This document shows, piece after piece, positions 14,297 to 23,306 of a stretch of DNA of 64,000 nucleotides. Origin of the DNA: G965276765 sp965276765 (GTDB taxonomy: Bacteria; Actinomycetota; Acidimicrobiia; Acidimicrobiales; Palsa-688); the NCBI GenBank assembly GCA_965276765.1, contig OZ255627.1, positions 3,720,001 through 3,784,000 on the forward strand, given 5' to 3'. How positions within the stretch are numbered: position 1 is the stretch's first letter; every line of letters begins with the position of its first letter. The notes beneath the pieces are model-generated. The model was not told where the DNA came from and did not search any database. It was given only the letters and a program-made list of their open reading frames with translations. Both the position numbers and the translations under genes were made by a program.

Positions 14297-15721
14297 CTAC
14301 GGCCGCCCGGAGATGCGGTCGGCAAGACGGGCCCACGCCGACGTCGTCGTGGTTAAGCGGCGGCCTTCGGAGCGGTCGGCGGCGCGGTAGAGGGCGTAGA
14401 TGGCGGTGACCCCGAGCCATCGCAGCGGCTCGGGTTCCCACTGGGGGCTGCGGTGATCAACCCAGGGCAGCCTCGTGCGCTCGGTGTCATCGCCGGCGAT
14501 CAGCTCGGCCACGGTCCGGCCGGCGAGGTGAGCGGTGGTGACCCCGTCGCCGACGTAACCGCCGGCCCAAGCCATCCCCGTGGCCCGGTCGAGGCCGACC
14601 GATGGGCACCAGTCCCTGGCCACGCCGAGCACGCCGCACCAGGCGTGGTCCACGGCCACATCGCCGAGGAGAGGCCACAGTTCCACGAGCGACGTCCGCA
14701 GCGCCTCGATGGTTGCAGGTTGCGTCACCCCGTCGGTGTCGGTGCGTGATCCCCATCGGTACGGCACGCCCCGCCCGCCGATGGCGATGCGCCCGTCGGC
14801 TGTGCGCTGAGCGTAGAGGTAGGCGTGGGCGGCGGTGCTGAGCGTCTCGGCTCGATCCCAGCCGATGGCCTCCCACTGCCCGGCGGTGAGCGGCGCCGTG
14901 ACGATCATGGAGCTGTTCATCGGCAGCAGCGTGCGCTCGTAGCCGGGAACCCCGGCCGTGAACCCCTCGGTCGCCCTGACCACGAAGCGGGCCGTGACCG
15001 TGCCGTGAGGCGTCGCCACACGGTGAGGTGCGATCTCGGTGGCCGGCGTGCGCTCGTGGATCTCGACGCCGGCCCGCTCGGCTGCTGCGGCCAGGCCGCG
15101 GACCAGTTTGGCCGGTTGGATCCGGGCACAATAGGGGGAAAACCGCCCGCCAAGCGCGCCATCGATGTGCAGGCGACCGGAGACCTCTGCGGCTGTCAGG
15201 GGCCAGGTGTGCTCGGGCCCGACACCCCACTCCTTGTCGGCGATGAGGCCGGACTCCATCCGCCGCAGTTGGGCCGGTGTGGTGGCGACGGCGAGGGTGC
15301 CCTCCTTGCGGATGTCGGCGTCGATGCCCTCTTCGGTGCACGCCTCGATGACGTCGTCGACGGCTCCTTCGAGGGCTCGCTGCATCCTGATGACGCCGGG
15401 TTTGCCGCCGGGCCGGCGAGCGAGCAGGTCACGGTCACCCGGCATGAGGCCCGAGAGCCAGCCGCCGTTGCGACCGCTGGCCCCGAAACCCACGTGGGTG
15501 GCCTCGACCACAACGATGCGCATGTCGGGACGCAGCCTCCGCAGCGCCCACGCCGTCCAAAGTCCCGTATAGCCGGCGCCAACGATGCACACATCGGCCT
15601 CCGTCGACCCGGGCAGCGCCGGCCTCGGGGGTGGTGGGCCTCCGAGGGAGGCGTTCCAGAAGCCGGCCCGACCGTTGACGGTCTGCGCCGTCGTCGACCG
15701 GTGCGACGAGGCGACGCTCAC
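14297..15721 (-). CDS. FAD-dependent amine/amino-acid oxidase (DAO family, PuuB-like)
   Basis: A 474-residue flavoprotein with the dinucleotide-binding motif GAGYTG at residues 48-53 and the GASGRNGG segment at 80-87 typical of PuuB-like oxidases. The C-terminal half has the GGYVGDGVTTAHLAGRTVAEL ending, including the second FAD contact. Such enzymes oxidise the C-N bond of amines, N-methyl or gamma-glutamyl-amines with FAD and oxygen. It is the third gene of the Lrp-aminotransferase-oxidase unit. No glutamylputrescine synthetase is in the window, so the exact substrate is open. Confidence 0.85.
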   Translation of the reverse strand: MSVASSHRSTTAQTVNGRAGFWNASLGGPPPPRPALPGSTEADVCIVGAGYTGLWTAWALRRLRPDMRIVVVEATHVGFGASGRNGGWLSGLMPGDRDLLARRPGGKPGVIRMQRALEGAVDDVIEACTEEGIDADIRKEGTLAVATTPAQLRRMESGLIADKEWGVGPEHTWPLTAAEVSGRLHIDGALGGRFSPYCARIQPAKLVRGLAAAAERAGVEIHERTPATEIAPHRVATPHGTVTARFVVRATEGFTAGVPGYERTLLPMNSSMIVTAPLTAGQWEAIGWDRAETLSTAAHAYLYAQRTADGRIAIGGRGVPYRWGSRTDTDGVTQPATIEALRTSLVELWPLLGDVAVDHAWCGVLGVARDWCPSVGLDRATGMAWAGGYVGDGVTTAHLAGRTVAELIAGDDTERTRLPWVDHRSPQWEPEPLRWLGVTAIYALYRAADRSEGRRLTTTTSAWARLADRISGRP

Positions 15722-15764
15722 GCCGGGAACCCGGTCGCCGGGAGACCGATCACCGAGGTGCGGA

Positions 15765-17195
15765 TCAGAGACGCTTCCACGCCTCGGTCAGCACGCCGCG
15801 GAGGATCTCGCCGATCAGGTCGAAGTGCTCCTGGTCGCAGATGAGCGGGGGGGCGAGCTGGATGACAGGGTCGCCCCTGTCGTCGGTCCGGCAGACGAGG
15901 CCGGCGTCGAAGAGGGCGGGGGAGAGGAAGCCGCGCAGGAGGCGCTCGGACTCGTCGTCGTCGAAGGTCGCCTTGGTGGCCTTGTCCTTGACCATCTCGA
16001 TGCCGTAGAAGAAGCCGTCACCCCTGACATCACCGACGATCGGCAGGTCACGGAGACCCTCGAGCACGTGACGGAAGTCGGCGCCGCGCCGCTCGACGTT
16101 GCCGATCAGGTCCTCCTTCTCGAACACGTCGAGGTTGGCGAGCGCCACCGCCGTCGACACGGGGTGCCCACCGAACGTGAAGCCGTGGTAGAAGGTCGAG
16201 TCGCCGCTGACGAACGGCTCCATGATCCGATCCGATACCAGCACGGCTCCAAGGGGCGAGTAGCCGCTCGTCAATCCCTTGGCGCAGGTGATCATGTCGG
16301 GCTGGTAGTCGTAGCGCTGGGCGCCGAACCAGGCGCCGAGGCGCCCAAAGGCGCAGATGACCTCGTCGGAGACGAGCAGCACGCCGTAACGGTCGCAGAT
16401 CTCCCTGACCCGCTGGAAATAGCCGGGAGGGGGAGGGAAGCACCCGCCGCTGTTCTGCACGGGCTCGAGGAACACCGCAGCCACGGTGTCGGGACCCTCC
16501 ATCTGGATACGAGCCTCGATATCGTCGGCGGCCCAGCGGCCAAAGGCCTCGATATCGTCGGCAAAGTACGGTGCCCGATAGAAGTTGGTGTTGGCGACCC
16601 GCACCGAGCCCGGTACGAGCGGCCCGAACTGCTCCTTGATCGCCGGCACCCCCGTGATCGAGAGGGCACCCATCGTTGTGCCGTGGTAGGCGATGTCGCG
16701 GGAAAGGACCTTGTAACGACCGGGCTGGCCCTGGGACCTGAAGTACTGCTTGGCGATCTTCCATGCCGTCTCCACCGCCTCCCCGCCGCCGGTGGTGAAG
16801 AAGATGCGGTTGAGGTCGCCGGGAGCCAGATCGGCCAGCCGCTCGCTCAGCTCGATGGCGTTGGGATGGGCGTAGCTCCACAGCGGAAAGTACGCAAGCT
16901 GCTTGGCCTGACGGGAAGCCGCCTCGGCCAGTTGCTCGCGCCCATGACCGGCGTTGACGACAAAGAGACCCGAAAGCCCATCCAGATACTTCTTTCCCCT
17001 ACTGTCCCAGACCCAAGGACCCTCACCTTTCACGATGACCGGCACCTCGTGGGCGGCATAGGAGCTCATGCGGGTGAAGTGCATCCACAGGTGTCGCTTG
17101 GCCGCCGCCTGCAGGTGGGCTTCGTCATAGTCGCCCCCCAGGAGGGTGTCGGCCGTCTGGTCCTGCTTGTTGGTCTCGCTCATCTCGTTCCCCAT
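15765..17195 (-). CDS. class III aminotransferase, probably amine (putrescine-type):pyruvate
   Basis: A 476-residue PLP enzyme from the ATG at 17195, which has GGAG eight bases upstream; a second ATG at 17183 would overlap the Lrp stop by ATGA. Cofactor residues are Asp257 (VSDEVICAFGR) and the Schiff-base Lys286 (CAKGLTSGY). GGGEAVETAWKIAKQY and YHGTTMGALSITG match omega-aminotransferases of the SpuC/putrescine-pyruvate and beta-alanine-pyruvate groups. Pyruvate as acceptor is an inference supported by the alanine dehydrogenase across the divergent promoter. The amine donor is not proven. Confidence 0.9.
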   Translation of the reverse strand: MGNEMSETNKQDQTADTLLGGDYDEAHLQAAAKRHLWMHFTRMSSYAAHEVPVIVKGEGPWVWDSRGKKYLDGLSGLFVVNAGHGREQLAEAASRQAKQLAYFPLWSYAHPNAIELSERLADLAPGDLNRIFFTTGGGEAVETAWKIAKQYFRSQGQPGRYKVLSRDIAYHGTTMGALSITGVPAIKEQFGPLVPGSVRVANTNFYRAPYFADDIEAFGRWAADDIEARIQMEGPDTVAAVFLEPVQNSGGCFPPPPGYFQRVREICDRYGVLLVSDEVICAFGRLGAWFGAQRYDYQPDMITCAKGLTSGYSPLGAVLVSDRIMEPFVSGDSTFYHGFTFGGHPVSTAVALANLDVFEKEDLIGNVERRGADFRHVLEGLRDLPIVGDVRGDGFFYGIEMVKDKATKATFDDDESERLLRGFLSPALFDAGLVCRTDDRGDPVIQLAPPLICDQEHFDLIGEILRGVLTEAWKRL

Positions 17196-17698
17196 TGGTA
17201 GGTCTCCTTCTCGAGTCGCAGGTAGACAAAGGCTTCGGTGCTGCGGACGCCGGGCATGGCCCTGATGCTGTCGTCGATGACGGCGAGGAGATGCTCGTCG
17301 TCCTCGCAGATCAGCTCGACGAGGATGTCGTACTGGCCGGCGCATATCACGACGTAGTCGGCCTCCGGCAACGACGACAGCTTGTCCGCCACGCTGCGGA
17401 TGTCGCCCTCGATGCGAATGCCGATCATGGCCTGACGATGAAAGCCGACCGCCTCCGCGTCGGTCACGGCCGCAATCTGGATCACGCCCTCGTCGAGGAG
17501 ACGTTGGACCCGCAGGCGGGTCGCGGCCTCGGAAAGGCCGACGGCCCTCGCGATGGCGGCGTACGATCGGCGTCCATCTTCTTGCAGCTGCTCGATGATG
17601 CGCTTGGAGCGCTCATCGAGACGTCCGCTCGCATCGCGGATTCCACTGTCTGATATCGCCGTCTGGGAAGGGGTGCCCCGTGAGACAGCCACGGACAT
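17180..17698 (-). CDS. Lrp/AsnC-family transcriptional regulator
   Basis: A 172-residue regulator. Residues about 28-75 hold the AsnC-type helix-turn-helix (RLDERSKRIIEQLQEDGRRS start, then GLSEAATRLRVQRLLDEGVI). The C-terminal RAM ligand domain follows (IGIRIEGDIRSVADKL, YVVICAGQYDILVELICED, GVRSTEAFVYLRLEK). Family members sense amino acids. It opens the minus-strand operon and faces the aldehyde dehydrogenase operon, so it probably controls both. Confidence 0.93.
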   Translation of the reverse strand: MSVAVSRGTPSQTAISDSGIRDASGRLDERSKRIIEQLQEDGRRSYAAIARAVGLSEAATRLRVQRLLDEGVIQIAAVTDAEAVGFHRQAMIGIRIEGDIRSVADKLSSLPEADYVVICAGQYDILVELICEDDEHLLAVIDDSIRAMPGVRSTEAFVYLRLEKETYQWGTR

Positions 17699-17725
17699 AC
17701 CTGACCTTTCTGTCTCCTTGCGTCG

Positions 17726-17754
17726 ATTCTTGCGTTGCAGCCGCCTGATGTCAA
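17726..17754 (-). promoter_or_regulatory. promoter of the Lrp-aminotransferase-oxidase operon
   Basis: On the minus strand TTGACA (17754-17749), a 17-base spacer and AAGAAT (17731-17726) form a recognisable promoter about 30 bases before the Lrp start. The gap to 17863 is unusually AT-rich for the window, as suits Lrp binding. Confidence 0.5.
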
Positions 17755-17863
17755 GGAAAACGTTGGTGAAAATCGACTCTACGAAGGAATCATTGCTTAC
17801 GGCGCGGGAAGGTGCGATGATTTAGCTGTCGTCCGTCCGTCAAGGACCGAGAAGGGGGAGCCC

Positions 17864-19327
17864 GTGACCACGTCCACAACCCAGGACACCGCCAGCCGGG
17901 GCAGCAGGCTGAAGTTGCGCAATTTCATCGACGGGAAGCAGGTCGATGCCGCCGACGGCCGTACCAGCGCCATCGTCGACCCGAGCACGGCCGAGGTATA
18001 CGCCGAGGCGCCCATCTCTTCGGCCGCCGACGTCGATGCCGCCTGCCGGGCGGCGGCGCACGCCTTCGAGAGGTGGCGGGACTCGACGCCCGCCGACCGC
18101 CAGCTCTGCCTGCTGAAGCTGGCCGATGCCATGGAGGCGAGGGCCGAGGACCTCATTGCCGCCGAGTGCCAAAACACCGGCAAGCCGGTGGCGCTCACCC
18201 GCTCCGAGGAGCTCCCGCCGTGCATCGATCAGATCCGCTTCTTCGCGGGTGCCGCACGCGTGCTCGAGGGCCGCTCGGCGGGGGAGTACATGGCCGGGCA
18301 CACCTCGTGGATCCGCCGTGAGGCGATCGGCGTCTGCGCCCAGGTGACCCCGTGGAACTACCCGTTGATGATGGGGATCTGGAAGATCGCGCCCGCGCTC
18401 GCCGCCGGCAACACGGTTGTCCTCAAGCCGTCGGACACGACGCCGGCGTCGACGGTGCTCCTCGCCGAGATCGCCGGCGACATCTTCCCGCCCGGCGTGT
18501 TCAACGTGATCTGCGGCGACCGTGACACCGGCAGAGCCCTGGTATCGCACCCCATTCCCCAAATGGTCTCCATCACCGGCAGCGTCCGAGCCGGTCGGGA
18601 GGTGGCCATCGCCGCCGCCCAGGATCTCAAGCGCGTGCATCTCGAGCTCGGCGGCAAGGCGCCGGTCGTGGTCTTCGACGACGTCGATGCCGCCGCCGTG
18701 GCCGAAGGCGTGGCCGGCGCCGGCTACTTCAACGCCGGGCAGGACTGCACGGCCGCCACCCGCGTGCTCGCCGGCCCCCGGGTCTACGAGGACCTGGTGT
18801 CCGCTCTGGCCGAGCAGGCCAACAACACCGCCTTCGGTGGACGCGACAAGCCGGATGCCTACTTCGGACCGCTCAACAACCCCACCCAGCTGGAGCGGGT
18901 CAGCGGCTTCCTCGACCGGGTGCCGAGCCATTCCGAGGTCGTCGCCGGCGGCCACAAGGCCGATGGGCCGGGCTATTTCTTTCCCGCGACCGTCGTCGCC
19001 GGCGTTGAGCAGGGCGACGAGCTGGCAACCGACGAGGTCTTTGGACCGGTCATCACCGTGCAGCGCTTCAGCGACGAGGACGAGGCCGTGGCGTGGGCCA
19101 ACAGCGTCGAGTACGGCCTGGCGTCGAGCGTGTGGACGCGCGACCACGGGCGAGCCCTTCGAGTGTCGCGCCGCCTCGACTTCGGTGCCGTGTGGATCAA
19201 CACCCACATCCCGATCGTGGCCGAGATGCCGCACGGCGGCTTCAAGCACTCCGGCTACGGCAAGGACCTCTCGCTCTACGGGCTCGAGGACTACACCCGC
19301 ATCAAGCACGTGATGAGCGCGTTCTAG
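17864..19327 (+). CDS. NAD-dependent aldehyde dehydrogenase, gamma-aminobutyraldehyde type
   Basis: A 487-residue protein from the GTG at 17864, which follows a strong AAGGGGGAG. Catalytic residues are in place: Asn165 (TPWNYP), Lys188 (LKPS), Glu261 (ELGGKAP) and nucleophile Cys295 (AGQDCTAATR). The AGQDCTAATR and ELGGKAPVVVFDD wording is close to gamma-aminobutyraldehyde dehydrogenases (PatD/YdcW). It would oxidise 4-aminobutanal, made by the neighbouring aminotransferase, to GABA. No GABA transaminase is present here. Confidence 0.9.
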   Translation: MTTSTTQDTASRGSRLKLRNFIDGKQVDAADGRTSAIVDPSTAEVYAEAPISSAADVDAACRAAAHAFERWRDSTPADRQLCLLKLADAMEARAEDLIAAECQNTGKPVALTRSEELPPCIDQIRFFAGAARVLEGRSAGEYMAGHTSWIRREAIGVCAQVTPWNYPLMMGIWKIAPALAAGNTVVLKPSDTTPASTVLLAEIAGDIFPPGVFNVICGDRDTGRALVSHPIPQMVSITGSVRAGREVAIAAAQDLKRVHLELGGKAPVVVFDDVDAAAVAEGVAGAGYFNAGQDCTAATRVLAGPRVYEDLVSALAEQANNTAFGGRDKPDAYFGPLNNPTQLERVSGFLDRVPSHSEVVAGGHKADGPGYFFPATVVAGVEQGDELATDEVFGPVITVQRFSDEDEAVAWANSVEYGLASSVWTRDHGRALRVSRRLDFGAVWINTHIPIVAEMPHGGFKHSGYGKDLSLYGLEDYTRIKHVMSAF

Positions 19328-19371
19328 CGCACCTACCGGAGAACCGTCCGACCTGAGAAAAGGGGCTTCTT

Positions 19372-21018
19372 ATGGCCGTCACGCTCGAACCACCCGGCAG
19401 CGGCAGCGCCGCCGCCGGCCAGAAGGGGCTCAAAAACAGCGCCATCGGGCTGCTGTCGAGCACCGTCATCGGCATCTCGTCGGTGGCGCCGGCCTACAGC
19501 CTGGCGTCGGCTCTCGGCTTCGTCGTGCTCGACGTCGGCGTCCGCTCGCCCGCAGTCATGCTGCTCGCCTTCGTGCCGATGCTGTTGGTTGCCTTCGCCT
19601 ACCAACAGCTCAACAAGGAGATGCCCGACTGCGGCAGCACCTTTACCTGGGGGACGAAGGCGTTCGGGCCGCGGACGGGGTGGATGGGCGGCTGGGGCAT
19701 CCTGGCCGCCGACATCATCGTCATGGCCAACCTCGGTGCCATCGCCGGGCAGTACATGTTCCTGCTGTTCGGGGCCAAGGGCCTGGCGGCGAGCGCGTTT
19801 TGGAGCACCTTCGGCGGCGTGGCGTGGATCGTGGTGATGACCCTCATCTGTTACGCCGGCATCGAGATCAGCGCCAGGATCCAGTACGCCCTGCTGATCA
19901 TCGAGGTGATCATGCTCGGCGTCTTCAGCGTCGTGGCCCTGGTCAAGGCCGGTAACAACACCGCACCGGCCGGACACCTGCACCCGGCGCTCAGCTGGTT
20001 CAATCCCTTCGGCGTCCACTCGTTCTCCGGACTGACCGCCGGCCTGCTCACGGCCATCTTCATCTACTGGGGATGGGACACGGCCATCTCCCTCAACGAG
20101 GAGACCAAGGAGAAGGGCAAGGTCCCCGGGCAGGCGGCGGTCATCTCCACGCTGATCCTGCTCGTCACTTACCTACTGGTCAGCACGGCCGCCACCGCCT
20201 TCGCCGGCGTCGGCACCAAGGGGGTCGGGCTCGGCAACCCCAACAACTCCGGCGACGTCCTCTCCGTCCTCGGCACCGCCGTGTTCGGCGCCCACGGTTT
20301 CGGCTACCTGCTCGCCAAGCTGCTGATCCTGATGGTGCTCTCCTCGTCGGCGGCTTCGACGCTGACCACGATCATGCCGACGGCCCGCACGACCCTTTCG
20401 ATGGCGGCCTACGGGGCCATTCCCGACAAGTTCGCCAACATCCAGCGCCGGTTCCTCACACCGAGCTGGTCCACCATGGGCATGGGCCTTGTCTCGATCA
20501 TCTTCTACGTGGTGATGGAGAAGGTCAGCACGAGCGTGCTGACCGATACCATCGATGCCATCGGGCTCATGATCGCGTTCTACTACGGGATGACCGGTTT
20601 CGCCTGCGCCTGGTGGTTTCGCCGGGACCTCCGCAATAGCACCAAGGACCTCTTCCTCAAAGGCATCTTCCCCTTCCTCGGCGGCCTCATCCTGCTGCTG
20701 TTCTTCGTCAAGGGCGTGACCTATGACTGGACACCGGTGAGCAGCTTCAGCGTCTGGCACATGCCCTTCTCCCCCCACTGGTACATCGGGGGCGCGTTCC
20801 TCACCGGCGTCGGCGCGCTGGTGCTCGGGGTGATCCTGATGGAGATCTACCGACACGTGAACCCGCCGTTCTTCAAGGGCAGGACGCTCAACAAGGACAC
20901 CCCCATCCTCGTGCCCGAGCTCGACCCCGCCGCCCTGGCCGCCACGCTCGGCGCCGAAGGCGCGGTCGACATCGACGATCCGACCGACGACGATCCCGAA
21001 CCAGGAGAACTGCGATGA
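19372..21018 (+). CDS. APC-superfamily amino-acid/polyamine permease
   Basis: A 548-residue membrane protein with about 12 predicted segments. The first helix carries the APC glycine-rich kink (VIGISSVAPAYSLASALG) and TM6 the YWGWDTAISLNEETK segment typical of the family. The C-terminal tail is cytoplasmic and acidic (DIDDPTDDDPEPGE). AAGGGG precedes the ATG. Placed between the aldehyde dehydrogenase and alanine dehydrogenase genes, it probably imports the amine or amino acid degraded by this cluster. Confidence 0.9.
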   Translation: MAVTLEPPGSGSAAAGQKGLKNSAIGLLSSTVIGISSVAPAYSLASALGFVVLDVGVRSPAVMLLAFVPMLLVAFAYQQLNKEMPDCGSTFTWGTKAFGPRTGWMGGWGILAADIIVMANLGAIAGQYMFLLFGAKGLAASAFWSTFGGVAWIVVMTLICYAGIEISARIQYALLIIEVIMLGVFSVVALVKAGNNTAPAGHLHPALSWFNPFGVHSFSGLTAGLLTAIFIYWGWDTAISLNEETKEKGKVPGQAAVISTLILLVTYLLVSTAATAFAGVGTKGVGLGNPNNSGDVLSVLGTAVFGAHGFGYLLAKLLILMVLSSSAASTLTTIMPTARTTLSMAAYGAIPDKFANIQRRFLTPSWSTMGMGLVSIIFYVVMEKVSTSVLTDTIDAIGLMIAFYYGMTGFACAWWFRRDLRNSTKDLFLKGIFPFLGGLILLLFFVKGVTYDWTPVSSFSVWHMPFSPHWYIGGAFLTGVGALVLGVILMEIYRHVNPPFFKGRTLNKDTPILVPELDPAALAATLGAEGAVDIDDPTDDDPEPGELR

Positions 21019-22130
21019 AGATCGGTGTGCCCACCGAGGTCAAAAACCACGAGTACCGGGTCGCGTGCACGCCTGCGGGCGTCCACGAGTTGGTCCGTAA
21101 CGGCCACCAGGTCATCGTCCAGCGAGGCGCCGGCGTCGGCTCCTCGATCACCGACGACGAGTTCGTCGGAGCGGGGGCGACGATGCTCGACGACGCCGAT
21201 CGGGTCTGGGGTGATGCGGACATGGTCCTCAAGGTCAAGGAGCCGATCGCGGAGGAGTATCACCGGCTCCGCAAGGACCTGATCCTGTTCACCTACCTCC
21301 ACCTGGCCGCGTCGCGCCCCTGTACCGACGCCCTCATCGACGCCGGCACGACCGCCATCGCCTACGAGACCGTCGAGCTGCCCGACCGTTCGTTGCCGCT
21401 CCTCGCCCCCATGTCCGAGGTGGCGGGTCGTATGGCCCCGCAGGCCGGCGCCAACGCCCTGCAACGCGAACACGGAGGCCGGGGTGTGCTCATGGGCGGC
21501 GTGTCCGGGGTGTACGCGGCCAAGGTGGTCGTTCTCGGCGGCGGCGTGTCGGGCATGAACGCCGCCGCCATCGCCCTCGGCATGCAGGCCGAGGTGCTCG
21601 TCCTCGACAAAAACGTGGCCAAGCTGCGCGACGCCGACCGCATCTACCAGGGTCACCTGCAGACGGTCGCTTCCAACACCTACGAGGTCGAGCGGGCCTG
21701 CCTCGACGCCGACCTCGTCATCGGCGCCGTCCTCGTGGCCGGAGCGAAGGCACCCACCCTCGTCACCGACGACCTTGTCTCGCGCATGAAGCCGGGCTCC
21801 GTGCTCGTCGACATCGCCATCGACCAGGGGGGCTGCTTTGAGAGCTCACGGCCGACGACCCACGCCGAGCCCACCTACCGGGTCCACGACTCGGTCTTCT
21901 ACTGCGTGGCCAACATGCCGGGCGCCGTGCCCCACACGTCGACGTTTGCCCTCACCAACGTGACGTTGCCGTACGCGGTCGAGCTGGCCAACCGGGGCTG
22001 GCGCGACGCCCTCAGGGGCGACCCCAGCCTGGCCATGGGCCTCAACACCCACGAGGGCCACGTCACCTACGACCCCATCGCCGAGGCCCACGGGCTCAAG
22101 GGTGTGAGCCTGGAGACGGTCCTGGCCTGA
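21015..22130 (+). CDS. ald: alanine dehydrogenase
   Basis: A 371-residue enzyme overlapping the permease stop by ATGA. The N-terminus is canonical (MKIGVPTEVKNHEYRVACTP). Expected active-site residues are present: Arg15, Lys75 (KVKEP), His96 (LHLA) and Asp270 (DIAIDQGG). The NAD-binding motif VLGGGVSGMNAA is near residue 171. It interconverts L-alanine and pyruvate plus ammonia using NAD. Next to a probable pyruvate-dependent aminotransferase it would regenerate pyruvate and release the amine nitrogen as ammonium. Confidence 0.97.
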   Translation: MKIGVPTEVKNHEYRVACTPAGVHELVRNGHQVIVQRGAGVGSSITDDEFVGAGATMLDDADRVWGDADMVLKVKEPIAEEYHRLRKDLILFTYLHLAASRPCTDALIDAGTTAIAYETVELPDRSLPLLAPMSEVAGRMAPQAGANALQREHGGRGVLMGGVSGVYAAKVVVLGGGVSGMNAAAIALGMQAEVLVLDKNVAKLRDADRIYQGHLQTVASNTYEVERACLDADLVIGAVLVAGAKAPTLVTDDLVSRMKPGSVLVDIAIDQGGCFESSRPTTHAEPTYRVHDSVFYCVANMPGAVPHTSTFALTNVTLPYAVELANRGWRDALRGDPSLAMGLNTHEGHVTYDPIAEAHGLKGVSLETVLA

Positions 22131-22168
22131 GAGACGGTCCTGGCCGGGAGAGACGGTCCTGGCTTGAG
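22113..22168 (+). repeat. three tandem copies of the 3' end of ald
   Basis: GAGACGGTCCTGGC begins at 22113, 22131 and 22150 (period 18 and 19). The first copy codes the last residues of ald with its stop; the other two are non-coding. It looks like slippage duplication across a stop codon. Confidence 0.8.
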
Positions 22169-22181
22169 AGAGTGCCGGCCC

Positions 22182-22511
22182 TCAGCGGTTGGGCTCGGTC
22201 GGGAGCTCGCCCGCCTCCGCCGCGGCCATCAGTCGGTGGATCTCGTCAGCCGGGTACCTGCGGTGCCCGCCCGGGGTGCGAACCGAAGGAATGCGGCCCC
22301 GCCTGGCCCAGTCGGACACGGTGCGCTCGGAGACCTGAAACAGCCTGGCCACGTCGGAGGTACGCAGCAGCTCTCCCTTGATCGTCGAAGGGACCTCGGG
22401 CCCGTACAGATCTGCGAGCAGCCGTCGACGCTGGTCGTCGTCGTCATGTTGGTCTTCCTGCACGACACGCACCAGACGGATGTTCGGGGAGATCATCCCA
22501 TCGACGTTCAA
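22182..22511 (-). CDS. BldC-like MerR-type helix-turn-helix protein
   Basis: A 109-residue protein with a MerR-like DNA-binding domain at residues 49-95 (LLRTSDVARLFQVSERTVSDW, then an RTPGGHRRYPADEI wing). It resembles BldC, the small developmental regulator of Streptomyces, but has about 45 extra N-terminal residues, partly Asp/Gln-rich. The start is uncertain because downstream starts would give a more BldC-sized protein. It is convergent with ald and divergent from coaE. Confidence 0.8.
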   Translation of the reverse strand: MNVDGMISPNIRLVRVVQEDQHDDDDQRRRLLADLYGPEVPSTIKGELLRTSDVARLFQVSERTVSDWARRGRIPSVRTPGGHRRYPADEIHRLMAAAEAGELPTEPNR

Positions 22512-22605
22512 TGTCGATCGATGGCTCTCAGCGGATGGACACCCCTACCGTTACCTGCACTTGCAGTGCGTGCAATAGCCCGGTCGCGTTATTTCTCGAT
22601 GACTG

Positions 22606-22634
22606 TGACTAGTCAGCGAGGCGCCGGGTAGCGT
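22606..22634 (+). promoter_or_regulatory. coaE promoter: palindrome and -10 box TAGCGT
   Basis: TGACTAGTCA (22606-22615) is a perfect 10-bp palindrome in the -35 area. TAGCGT (22629-22634) ends 7 bases before the GTG at 22641, implying a leaderless mRNA. Confidence 0.45.
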
Positions 22635-22640
22635 CGCTCT

Positions 22641-23252
22641 GTGCTTCGCGTTGGTCTGACCGGCGGTATCGGCTCGGGGAAGTCGACGGTCGCCGAGGCC
22701 CTGGTCGGGCGGGGTGCCGCGCTGGTCGACGGGGACCTGATCGCCCGGGAGATCGTCGAGCCGGGCGGGCCGGCATTCGCTCTGGTCGTCGAACGGTTCG
22801 GTCCTGCGGTCGTCGACTCGGAGGGTCGGATCGACCGACCGGCCCTCGCCGCCATCGTGTTCGCCGATGCCGACGCTCGCCGCGACCTCAACGCCATCAC
22901 CCACCCACTGATCGGCGCCACGATGCTCGAGCGGGTGGCGGCGTGGGAGGGGACCGACCGGATCGTCGTCCTCGACGTCCCCCTCCTGACCGCCGGCACG
23001 GTCGCGTTCTACCGCCTGGACACGGTCGTCGTCGTCGACGTTCCTGAGCCCGTCGCGGTGGCTCGGCTCGTGGAGCACCGCGGCTTTGCCGAGGACGACG
23101 CCAGAGCCCGGATCGCGGCCCAGATCGGCCGGGCCGAGCGGGTCGCGTTCGCCGACCTCGTCGTCGACAACGCCGGCACGCGCCGTGACCTCGACGACCG
23201 GATCGACGGGGTGTGGTCCGAGCTGCAACGCCGGGCGTCGGAGCGGACGTAA
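22641..23252 (+). CDS. coaE: dephospho-CoA kinase
   Basis: A 203-residue kinase with Walker A GGIGSGKS at residues 8-15. It also has the CoA-binding region (ALVDGDLIAREIVEPGG, then AITHPLIG) and VVLDVPLLTAG, all standard for CoaE. It phosphorylates dephospho-CoA in the last step of CoA synthesis. Actinobacterial CoaE proteins often carry a C-terminal extension (GrpB-like); this one has the short bacterial form. Adjacent to uvrB as in other actinobacteria. Confidence 0.96.
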   Translation: MLRVGLTGGIGSGKSTVAEALVGRGAALVDGDLIAREIVEPGGPAFALVVERFGPAVVDSEGRIDRPALAAIVFADADARRDLNAITHPLIGATMLERVAAWEGTDRIVVLDVPLLTAGTVAFYRLDTVVVVDVPEPVAVARLVEHRGFAEDDARARIAAQIGRAERVAFADLVVDNAGTRRDLDDRIDGVWSELQRRASERT

Positions 23253-23294
23253 TCCAGCCGGGCCGATCCCGGCGGGACGGTCACACCCTCCCGG

Positions 23295-23300
23295 TATCTT
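23295..23300 (+). promoter_or_regulatory. -10 box TATCTT of a leaderless promoter for uvrB
   Basis: TATCTT ends 7 bases before the ATG at 23307. No LexA-type CGAAC-N4-GTTCG site is visible upstream, unlike uvrA. Confidence 0.45.
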
Positions 23301-23306
23301 GGGGCC

